Positions 18,461 through 26,541 of a stretch of DNA of 64,000 bases are shown here, piece after piece. How positions within the stretch are numbered: position 1 is the stretch's first letter; every line of letters begins with the position of its first letter. The notes beneath the pieces are model-generated. The model ran no database searches, had not been told where the DNA came from, and saw only the letters and a program-made list of their open reading frames with translations. The translations under genes and the position numbers were made by a program. The stretch is from DATEDA01 sp963820965 (GTDB taxonomy: Bacteria > Pseudomonadota > Gammaproteobacteria > Burkholderiales > SG8-39), in the NCBI GenBank assembly GCA_963820965.1, contig CAWGCC010000062.1, positions 186,001-250,000 on the forward strand, written 5' to 3'.

Positions 18461-20146
18461 CTAGAACGTGTGAAACGCGCCAACGAAAACCATGACCGCG
18501 TTGTATTCGTTGTCGACGGTGTCGGAGTCGAATTTCGTGTAATTGGCGCCCGTGAACAGCGTCGTCTTCGGGCCGATGAGCGTTCCCCCGGAAAGCTGCA
18601 GGAAATTGGTCGTGGACTTGCCGGTAAACGGTTCCGTAGCGGTCGTCGTAAACCGAGTCGCCGTCGCCACAATGTTGGTCAGGGCCGTGAGCCGGTGAGA
18701 AAATACGAGGGACGCACCACGCTGGGTGTTGTTGTTGATCGCGCCGAACGGAGGCGGTAGCGCTTCGCCGCTGGCGGCGATCGCCTCGGATTTGCGGTTG
18801 TAGGCGGTGGCCACCAGGGAGTTTCGCACGCCCACTAGGCCGAACGTCGCAGTCTGTTGCTCGTAGAGAAGAATCTGCTGGTCATAAACGTTGAGTGGCG
18901 TTTGCAGCTGGGAAGGGAGCCCTCTCTGCTGCAAGAACTGCTCGACCGCCGCGGCGCGCTGGGCGGGGTCGGTGATACGAGTCGCGAAGGCTGCGTCGGC
19001 GAGTGCAGCGACGTTCCCGCCCGCCGGAAGGGAGAAGAGCAGCTGCGGATAGGTCGTCGCATTCCTGGACGCGTTCACGTTCAGGACCCAGGACGGACTG
19101 CGGTGATTCAAGGACGCGAGGTAAGACGAGCCGAAGAATCTCTCCTCCCAGCTCGCCAGCGCGTTCGTGCGTTCGTCGGGACGCCATGCGACCCCGCCGC
19201 CGTAAATCGGGCCGTCGGATTCCGTGAAACCGCCCTGCGTACGTTCGTATCCGCCGGTCGCGAACAGCAGCCATTGCGGTGCCGGTCGGTAGTTGAGCAC
19301 GCCACGAGCGAGTTCGAGGGTAAGCGACGGTGAATCGTTCGAGAAACTGGTATAGGTCCTGTTCGCGTCGACCGCCCAGCCGAAAACACGAATCGGGCTC
19401 TCCAGACGGCCGATGAAGCGGTTCGTGTACGTGCTCGTTAAACCCGAAGTATCGCGGGCCCCGCCGCTCAGATTGCTCCAGAAGTTCTCATCGCGGACGA
19501 GATACCTGATCTCTCCGGGCAAGACACCCCGGATATACGGGTTGACGGAAAAGCCGTAGGAGGTATACCGGTTGTCGGTAGCGCCGATGTTGCCAATCGG
19601 CTGCGGGCCGTAGGGCGAGATGTACTGCTGGCTGATGTTGACGGTACCGTCGACGAAGAAGAAGTTGTCCAGAACCTCGATGGCACCCAGGATCGTCGCG
19701 CTCGGGTACAGCCGTGTCCGGTTGGTGTCACCCGAATAGAGCAGCCCCTCGACCGCGGCAGTGCCAACGAGCATTGCTCGGGGCCCCGCACCTCTCACGC
19801 TGATCGCGGGTGTAAGCCCCACGAAAAAGCTGCCCTGCTCCTGCCCCGGCGGCGTGAGGTTGACGTTGCTCGTATAGCCCGCGAGCCCGCTGATCGTCGG
19901 CGTAACCGCCCAGCCTCTTCCCACCGCGTCGCCCGGGCGCCCCAGACCGACGGAAGTTTGCGGCAGCCCGAAACCCGTAGTGGGACCGGCTCCACCAGGG
20001 ATAGCGCCGCCGAACGACGGCAAAGCCGCCGGCTGAGCTGCCGCGCCCTGAGCGATCAGAAGCGACGCCCCCAACACAGCGGCGGGAAGCCATTGCCGGG
20101 TCAGGATCCGACCGGCTTGCCCCGCAGTCGGCGTCCCAACCATCAT
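18461..20146 (-). CDS. Outer-membrane beta-barrel protein, PEP-CTERM system-associated
   Basis: About 561 residues. Two adjacent ATGs at 20146 and 20143 precede a signal peptide with the hydrophobic core WLPAAVLGASLLIAQGAAA. The mature part is rich in alternating aromatic and polar residues with many short Tyr/Phe/Asn-containing strands, and it ends in phenylalanine (VFVGAFHTF), the classical C-terminal signal for outer-membrane insertion. Position and composition match the uncharacterised beta-barrel family (TIGR-type PEP-CTERM hypothetical) that sits beside the tyrosine kinase in exosortase A loci. It may be the outer-membrane exit or a surface anchor for the polymer, which is inference. 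The frame is open upstream into the kinase gene; that extension is not used. Confidence 0.8.
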   Translation of the reverse strand: MMVGTPTAGQAGRILTRQWLPAAVLGASLLIAQGAAAQPAALPSFGGAIPGGAGPTTGFGLPQTSVGLGRPGDAVGRGWAVTPTISGLAGYTSNVNLTPPGQEQGSFFVGLTPAISVRGAGPRAMLVGTAAVEGLLYSGDTNRTRLYPSATILGAIEVLDNFFFVDGTVNISQQYISPYGPQPIGNIGATDNRYTSYGFSVNPYIRGVLPGEIRYLVRDENFWSNLSGGARDTSGLTSTYTNRFIGRLESPIRVFGWAVDANRTYTSFSNDSPSLTLELARGVLNYRPAPQWLLFATGGYERTQGGFTESDGPIYGGGVAWRPDERTNALASWEERFFGSSYLASLNHRSPSWVLNVNASRNATTYPQLLFSLPAGGNVAALADAAFATRITDPAQRAAAVEQFLQQRGLPSQLQTPLNVYDQQILLYEQQTATFGLVGVRNSLVATAYNRKSEAIAASGEALPPPFGAINNNTQRGASLVFSHRLTALTNIVATATRFTTTATEPFTGKSTTNFLQLSGGTLIGPKTTLFTGANYTKFDSDTVDNEYNAVMVFVGAFHTF

Positions 20147-20175
20147 CCGAGTGGTTCCATATGGCCGACGTGCGC

Positions 20176-21138
20176 TCAGCCGGCCTTCCGGTGGCCGTAG
20201 TAGTAGTTGTAATCGGCACTTCCCTCGGAACGTGTTGCCTTGTTCAGCACCGTCATGACGGCGGAGCATTTCTCGATGGTGGTCAGCGCATGCTTCACCG
20301 CATTCACCGATGTCCGCTCCGCCTCGACAACCATGACGATCTGTCCCATGTGGGTCGCCAGCGCGGGGGATTCCGTGGTCTGGAGCAAGGGGGGTGAGTC
20401 GAACACGACGATCCGGTCCGGATACCGGGCGGCCAGCTCATCCACGAGCCGGCTCATCGTTTCGCTCGCAAGAAGTTCGGTCGCCCGCTCGTGCGGCGTG
20501 CCTGCCGGAAGGAGCGAGAGCTTCCCGACGCTCGTGCGAAGAATCACCTCGCCGAGGTCGAGATCAGGATCGGTAAGCACGTCCAACAAGCCGCGCGAAT
20601 CCGGAAGCCGGAGCATGCGCAGCACCGATGGGTTGCCCACATCGGCGTCCACCAGCAGCACGGTGCTGTCGAGCTCCATGGCGATGCTCATCGCTAGATT
20701 CAGCGCACAGAAGCTCTTGCCTTCGCCAGCGATTGCGCTCGTCACCATCACTAGGTTCGCATTCTTCGGCCGGACACCGGATTTTCCCTGCACGTTCGCG
20801 ATCAGAGGCCGCTTGATGACCCGGAACTCCTGCGCGATGGCAGAGTGCGGTGCTTCGGGCGCCACGAAGCCTTGTGCCGCAAGCGTCGGCAAATCGATCG
20901 TGACGCGCTTCGACGCCTTCGTCGATCGCGCAGCCGTCGCGGCCTTGGCCGCGGTCGGCGGGGTCAAGCGCGACTTCGGCGCGTGAGTCGCCATGGCTAC
21001 CGGTTCCGTGGGGCCGAGGGGCGCCTCGCGAGCCGCATCGCCCGCTGGCGTCGGCGATTGACCGATTCCGTCCGGAATCTGGACTCCGGATCGCCTGAGC
21101 TCTTCCAGGCGCTTCGAGGCTTCCTCGATGAGACTCAC
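20176..21138 (-). CDS. Tyrosine autokinase of the exopolysaccharide/PEP-CTERM locus (BY-kinase)
   Basis: A 320-residue bacterial tyrosine kinase without its own membrane domain. The Walker A loop is TSAIAGEGKSFCALNLA, the A' motif is VLLVDADV and the B motif is IVVFDSPP. The C-terminal cluster YNYYYGHRK holds four tyrosines at 310 and 312-314, the usual autophosphorylation sites. The first 90 residues are a variable, Ala/Thr-rich linker. Such kinases pair with a separate chain-length protein to control polymer length and export through cycles of Tyr phosphorylation; the partner gene ends 9 bases upstream. No partner phosphatase is seen in the window. Confidence 0.88.
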   Translation of the reverse strand: MSLIEEASKRLEELRRSGVQIPDGIGQSPTPAGDAAREAPLGPTEPVAMATHAPKSRLTPPTAAKAATAARSTKASKRVTIDLPTLAAQGFVAPEAPHSAIAQEFRVIKRPLIANVQGKSGVRPKNANLVMVTSAIAGEGKSFCALNLAMSIAMELDSTVLLVDADVGNPSVLRMLRLPDSRGLLDVLTDPDLDLGEVILRTSVGKLSLLPAGTPHERATELLASETMSRLVDELAARYPDRIVVFDSPPLLQTTESPALATHMGQIVMVVEAERTSVNAVKHALTTIEKCSAVMTVLNKATRSEGSADYNYYYGHRKAG

Positions 21139-21147
21139 GCGACTCCT

Positions 21148-22723
21148 CTACGCCGAAGCGACCTTCAGGGAAACCAGGACCATGGCTGCGCCGATCACCA
21201 AGACCAGTCCGGCGGCACTGCCGGCGAAGAGAAAGGTTGCCGCTCGGCGCTTCGCGACCACCCGGGGATTCGAAAGCATCCCGACGGTCCCCACCACCGG
21301 TCGTCCCGTGAGCTCGCGAAGCATGCGCGCATCGTGGAAGGTCGGAAACGCCTGGCTCGCCCCGAAGCTCGCGAGCATCCCGGCACCGAGGCCGATGAGC
21401 AGCACCATCGGCAGCAGCAGCATTCGGTTCGGCGCGACCGGCTTCGGCGATACCGTCGGTGGATCGATGATCCGGAAATTGGCGAATCCCGCATCCATAT
21501 CCGTCGTGATGGCAGCCGACTCCCGGCGCGACACGAGGCTCTCGTAGTTCCGCTTCTGCACCTCATAGTCGCGGTTGAGCTGCGCCAACCCCGCTTCGAT
21601 CTCCGGCAGCTGTTTCGCAGCGGTTTCCAGCTGCCGGTAACGACTCTCGAGTTCAGCTACCCGACCGCGCAGCGACGCGACGTTCGCTTCCGCCTCCGCC
21701 AATGCGATCTTGAGCTGCTGAAATACCGGGTTGGTCGCCGCCGACATCGGTGGGCCTTTGACCTGGCCTTTCGTCTCGTCGAGCGCCCTCCTCGCTGCCT
21801 CGATATCCTGCCGCTTTTCGCGCTCGAGTTGCGCGATGAGCCGCCGGGTGTTGACCACATCCGGATGGACGTCGGTGTATCTGCGCAACATGTCGTCGAG
21901 TGACTTCTTCTGGGACTCGATGCGCGCGTCAATCTCCGATACGGGCGTGCCGGTCGATAGCGGGGCGCTGAAGCGCGGGTCGGGCAGGAACACCGGGTCC
22001 TCCCCGCTCACCTCCCGCTTCAGCACGTCTCGCGACTGCTCGGCAGCCCGCAGTTCCAGCCGCGCCTTGGCCAGTTCCTCGCTGAGCCCCGCCATCTTGG
22101 TGAAGTAACCTTTCCCGTCCCCCATTATTCCCATGTGTTTCAGCTTGAAGTCCTTCAAGCGGCCTTCCGCTTCTTCCAGCTTCTTCTCGTAGACGTCGAT
22201 CTGCTCCTCGATGAACCGGCGCGCAGCGTCCGAGCCCTTTCGCTTGTCTCCCATGCTCGACTCGACGAAAAGCGACACGAGCGCCTGCACCACCCGCGAT
22301 GCCTTCGCGCGATCGCTATCCCGGTAGGAAATCGTGTACAGGTTCTCGCGCCCGCTGCGCCTGCATCTGGAGCGTGCGCGTCAAGGTGTCGATCAGATAC
22401 TCACGCTCACCGGCCGAGAGGTCTCCGCGATCGAGCTCCGCCATGCCTATGAGCTTCTCCACGTTCGGGCGACTAATCAGGGTTCGGCTCAGGATCCCGA
22501 TCTGCTGCTCCACGTCGGGCTGGACCGCGAGGCCGGACATCAGCGGCTTGAGAATCGACTGCGTGTCGACGAAAACGCGAGCGCTCGCCTCGTATCGGTC
22601 CGGCATCTCGAACACTGCCGCGCCTGCGACGACTACCAGCGCCCAGGCGACGGCGATCCCGATCCAGCGGCGCCGCCACATGCCGCGAGCAGCGATTGCG
22701 ATCTGGTGAAGGAACTGTTCCAT
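21148..22723 (-). CDS. Chain-length determinant protein, PEP-CTERM-locus subfamily (one frame break)
   Basis: A Wzz/PCP-type inner-membrane protein of about 525 residues. From the ATG at 22723 the first frame gives a membrane segment (GIAVAWALVVVAGAAVF, about residues 22-38) and ARVFVDTQSILKPLMSGLAV. Near 22345 the frame shifts to ENLYTISYRDSDRAKASR and continues through a long periplasmic coiled coil (about 200 residues) to a Pro-rich re-entry (DPPTVSPKPVAPNR) and membrane segments near the C-terminus. Two transmembrane ends around a coiled coil are the family hallmark. It works with the separate tyrosine kinase encoded next. The single break is most simply a base-calling error. Confidence 0.85.
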
Positions 22724-22793
22724 GATCGACTCTGGCCGTGCAGGCTTGGCTACGCTCGTTGCGTTCGCATGAATGGGTGATCCGGCGAACGGC

Positions 22794-23435
22794 TCAGAAC
22801 CAGCCTCGCGGGATGATCACGACGTCGCCCGGCCGCATCTCAACGTTCGCCGAGACATCGCCGCGCTTGACCAGATCGGTCAATCGGACGGTGTACGGCT
22901 TGTTGCCCTCGGACCCGCGGAGGAGGACCGCGCGGTTGCCATCAGCAAAATCGGTCAAGCCGCCTACGGTGATCATCACGTCGAGGATCGTCATGTTCTG
23001 GCGAAACGGGATCGCGGCGGGCTTCTGGGCTTCCCCGATCACGCGGATCTGCTCGGTCTGCGCACCGGCGACGCCGGTCAGGATCACCGTCACGACCGGC
23101 TCGCGGATGTACTTCGCGAGCGCTTTTTCGATATCACGCGCAAGCGTCGCCGGATCCTTGCCGACGGCCGGGAGATCCTCCACCAGCGGCGCAGAGATAC
23201 GACCGTCCGGACGAACCGGGACGGTCACCGAGAGCTCGGGATTGCGCCAGACCACGATGTTGACCGTATCGCCCGGGCCAATGAGGTACTTGTAATCAGC
23301 GGTCGCAGCGGAAGCGGGTGCGGGCGGGTAACTCGAGGTCCCGCACGCGGTAAGCAGGGCAAGAACACCAGCCAGGAGCGGCACTGTGGAACGGCGGTGA
23401 ACCGTGCAACCGACGGCTATGAGGAAGTCGCGCAT
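22794..23435 (-). CDS. Polysaccharide export lipoprotein, PEP-CTERM system-associated (Wza-like)
   Basis: 213 residues. The ATG at 23435 follows AAGGGGCG. The signal peptide ends in the lipobox LTAC-G at about residues 30-34, so the mature protein should be lipid-anchored. YKYLIGPGDTVNIVVWRNPE and PVRPDGRISAPLVEDL are the polysaccharide-export (PES) domain, and IRVIGEAQKPAAIPF with GDVVIIPRGWF are the SLBB-like part. It is shorter than E. coli Wza, as is usual for this subfamily. It should form or seed the outer-membrane export channel for the polymer and is the first export gene of the long minus-strand operon. A possible -10 box (TAGAAT, 23515-23520 on the complement) lies 80 bases upstream without a convincing -35. 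Confidence 0.88.
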   Translation of the reverse strand: MRDFLIAVGCTVHRRSTVPLLAGVLALLTACGTSSYPPAPASAATADYKYLIGPGDTVNIVVWRNPELSVTVPVRPDGRISAPLVEDLPAVGKDPATLARDIEKALAKYIREPVVTVILTGVAGAQTEQIRVIGEAQKPAAIPFRQNMTILDVMITVGGLTDFADGNRAVLLRGSEGNKPYTVRLTDLVKRGDVSANVEMRPGDVVIIPRGWF

Positions 23436-23547
23436 GACGCCCCTTTTTCGTTTGAATTCAACCGGCAAACCTTCAGACGTTCGGGCCAAGACGCAGCGAA
23501 CCGCAGAGGTCGAGATTCTAGCTTGCTGTGACGCAGCGGGTCGAAGA

Positions 23548-24881
23548 TCAGGCCGGCCCCCCGGTATGCGGGGAGGGAAAATGTCCCGCTGTGACAATGT
23601 TTAACGCCTGCTTCGGCAGCGATGTCGAACGCTGCCGTCGCCGCGGGCTTGCGGAGACGGCAATCGTGATCCCCTCATCGTGCCGGGCCTCCCGGCGCGC
23701 CCGCCAAGCCCGCGCCGTCTTGAGCGGCATCACGATACACAACAGATACCCGACCGCGAGGATTGCGAGCAGCCAGCCGGCATATGCGTCGAGGAAGCGG
23801 TACGTATCGGATGGGGGCGGCCTGCGCCGAGGCACTGCGGCCGCTCCCGGTCCCGGCTCACCACGCGCCGGCTGCGCAGCTTGCCCTGGCTGCCTGTCCC
23901 GGAGAGCGCCGGCAGGCTCCGGACGTCGCCCAGGCTCTTCTCGAGCAGGGTGATCCGCTCCTGGGCGTCCGCGAGCGCCCGCCGCAAGGCGGCGATGTCG
24001 TCCCCAGCCGCCGAGTCGACGGGCGGACCGGGACGTTGGCGATCATCCGCGCTCGTCAGCTGCACGCGATCCTTGCGCGTGTCGCCGCTCGCTCCACCCG
24101 GATCCCGGTGCGCAGCGCTCCGGGACTCCGCCGCAGGCGCGGCCCGATGCGCCTGGAGGACCTGCAGGGCTTCCGCCTGGCCGATGGCCTCGACCCCCTG
24201 TGCCGGCGGAACCAGGAGCGCGGTTCCGGAGCGCAGCCGATTCATATTGCCGGCGTCGAACGCCGCTGGGTTCGCGCGATGGAGCGCGACGATCATCTGC
24301 TCGGTCGTTGCCCCGACCGGCGCCGTTGCCAGCGCAATCGACGAGAGCGTGTCGCCCCGCTTCACCAAATAGGTGCCGTCGGGCGATAGCACGACGGTCG
24401 GGCGCCGCGTTGCGGCACCTGGCACGCGCGCCGTGCGGTCGTCTCCCGAAGCCGCTTCGGCACGCGACACGGCGGGAGGAGAAGGCCGCGCAATCTGCGT
24501 CGGACGATCCTCGAGCAGGATGGGGTACTCCCGTACGACGACTCCCGATGACGACTCGAGCTCGACGAGGATCTGGACGAACGGATTCTCCATCGCAGCG
24601 CTCGATCTTACCGCCACGACGTATCGTCGCCCCTGCCGCGGCTCTACCCCCGCACGCAGAGCGCTGAGGTTGGGCGGCGGCTCGAGGTTCGCGCGCCAGA
24701 ACACGTCGGCGGCAGGAATCCGGGCACGAAGCGAGGGCGCCTCGCCCGGAGCGATCGAGATGATCTCGATCTCGGCCCGGAGCGGTTCGCCCGCGCCAGA
24801 CAGGACGGTGAGGCGTCCGAGATCAGCCGCGAGTGCCGTCGCAGGAGCGAGCAAGAACAGCATCAACGAACGAAATTTCAT
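23548..24881 (-). CDS. FimV-like LysM membrane protein at the head of the EPS operon (one frame break)
   Basis: The ATG at 24881 gives MKFRSLMLFLLAPATALAAD, a signal peptide, then LGRLTVLSGAGEPLRAEIEI, which matches the N-terminal domain of FimV/TspA proteins. A LysM-type segment (YLVKRGDTLSSIALATAP, about residues 190-240) and a short coiled coil (AALRRALADAQERITLLEKS) follow. Near 23870 the frame shifts; the new frame gives one transmembrane helix (WLLAILAVGYLLCIVMPL) and a basic cytoplasmic tail. The domain order equals that of FimV, but the length, about 445 residues, is roughly half of typical FimV. FimV proteins bind peptidoglycan and organise polar machinery. Finding one divergent from prsR and upstream of the export lipoprotein suggests placement of the EPS machine, an inference. 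Confidence 0.72.
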
Positions 24882-25113
24882 CGGGACGTGAGTTGCCCGC
24901 GGCGCATTCGTCATCATTGCAGAGCCACAAGTCGTCGATGGTGCTTGCTGCACGCGCGCGCGGGCGAGCGATGTGCGCGGGATTGTCAATTCGTGTGAAC
25001 GCGGTGCAACAAGGTCTCGGAGGAAGAGAAGCCGGGTCCTCTGGCGGCGCCGCATCCGTTAAATTTTCGGACACCACTTTCGGTCCGCGACTATTGCGGT
25101 CACTCAAACCATC

Positions 25114-26541
25114 ATGACCCACTCCGGATGCCCCGTGACAAACCAACCTCAACCTGCGCCGCTTCTCATCGTAGCGAACGACCCCGCGCTGCAACACCAG
25201 CTCTTGCAGTCGTTTGGCCAGTTCGAGTGCGCGCTCGCCTCCGGCCGGGATGAAGCGCTGGCCCAGCTCCGGCGACATGAACCGGCAGTAGTGATCATGG
25301 AGCTCGCGCTGCCCCCGCAGGCGGGCGATCCGAGCGAAGGGTTCAGGCTGCTGCGGGAGATCCTCGCGCTCGCCCCCAACACCAAGGTCATCGTCCTGAC
25401 GGGGTCGAACGGTCGCCTGCACGCGGTCCAGGCGATCTCGATGGGCGCACATGATTTCCACGAGCGGCCGTTCGAGCTCGAAGGGCTGGCATTCACCGTC
25501 GAACGGGCATTCCGGCTCCACGAGCTGCAGCAGGAAGCGCTGCGACCGCATGCGACGGTCGACGGGGCCCCGTTGGGGGCGATCATCACGCGCGATCCGC
25601 AGATGCAGCGTCTCATCCGCACGACCGAGAGGCTCGCCGGCACGGACGCATCGGTGATGCTGCTGGGCGAGTCGGGAACCGGCAAGGAGCTCCTTGCCCG
25701 CGCACTGCACGAGCTTTCCAGCCGCAATGCACAACCGTTCGTCGCGATCAACTGTGCCGCGATTCCCGAGACCCTGCTCGAGAGCGAGCTGTTCGGCTAT
25801 GAACGCGGCGCATTCACGGGCGCGGTCAAGCAGACGCCGGGGAAGATCGAGCTTGCCCACGGCGGTACGCTCTTTCTCGACGAGATCGGCGACCTCCCCC
25901 CGCCGCTGCAGCCGAAGCTGCTGCGCTTTCTGCAACACCGGATCATCGAGCGGGTCGGCGGCCGCAACGGTATCCCGGTCAATGTGCGCGTCGTCTGCGC
26001 CACCCACCGGGACCTGAAGCAGCTGATCGCCGAAGGCCGCTTCAGGGAAGACATCTACTACCGCCTTGCCGAGGTCGTGCTTGCCATCCCTGCGCTTCGC
26101 GCGCGCCCCGGCGACGCGGCCCTCCTGGCGCATACGCTCGTAAGACGAATCAGCTCGGAGCAGCGTCGCGGCCGGAAGACGCTCGCGCCCGACGCGATCG
26201 ACGCGATCGAAGCGCATCCCTGGCCGGGCAACGTTCGGGAGCTCGAAAGCGTGATCCGGCGCGCCGTGATTCTCGCCGATACCTCGACCATCCGGGCGTT
26301 CGATCTGGGGCTCGAGTCGTGTCGGGGTGAGTCGGAGCCGCTCAATCTGCGGGTCGTCCGGGAACGCGCCGAGCGGGATGCGGTGATCCGCGCGCTCGGC
26401 CGGTGCAACGGGAACGTGAGCCGCGCCGCCCAGACGCTCGGCGTCAGCCGACCCACGCTCTACGACTTGATGAACCGCTGCGGTCTGAGAAGCGAGCTCG
26501 GCGAGAAACCCGAGCAACTTGCCGAACAGTTCGCCGGGTAA
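25114..26541 (+). CDS. prsR: Sigma-54-dependent activator of PEP-CTERM (PrsR) type with degenerate receiver domain
   Basis: 475 residues: receiver-like domain (about 16-135), AAA+ domain (about 160-390) and Fis-type helix-turn-helix (NVSRAAQTLGVSRPTLYDL). Walker A GESGTGKE is at 185-192, the sigma-54-contacting GAFTGA loop at 232-237 and Walker B GGTLFLDE at 250-257, so activator function looks intact. The receiver is not canonical: E63 occupies the phospho-acceptor aspartate position in VVIMELALPP, the EDD acidic pocket reads A21-N22-D23, and the conserved lysine is R118 (HERPF); T96 is kept. It is transcribed divergently from the FimV-like gene, and no histidine kinase (PrsK) is found in the window. 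It probably drives -24/-12 promoters such as the one at 32,017-32,032. A GTG at 25135 is an alternative start. Confidence 0.87.
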   Translation: MTHSGCPVTNQPQPAPLLIVANDPALQHQLLQSFGQFECALASGRDEALAQLRRHEPAVVIMELALPPQAGDPSEGFRLLREILALAPNTKVIVLTGSNGRLHAVQAISMGAHDFHERPFELEGLAFTVERAFRLHELQQEALRPHATVDGAPLGAIITRDPQMQRLIRTTERLAGTDASVMLLGESGTGKELLARALHELSSRNAQPFVAINCAAIPETLLESELFGYERGAFTGAVKQTPGKIELAHGGTLFLDEIGDLPPPLQPKLLRFLQHRIIERVGGRNGIPVNVRVVCATHRDLKQLIAEGRFREDIYYRLAEVVLAIPALRARPGDAALLAHTLVRRISSEQRRGRKTLAPDAIDAIEAHPWPGNVRELESVIRRAVILADTSTIRAFDLGLESCRGESEPLNLRVVRERAERDAVIRALGRCNGNVSRAAQTLGVSRPTLYDLMNRCGLRSELGEKPEQLAEQFAG

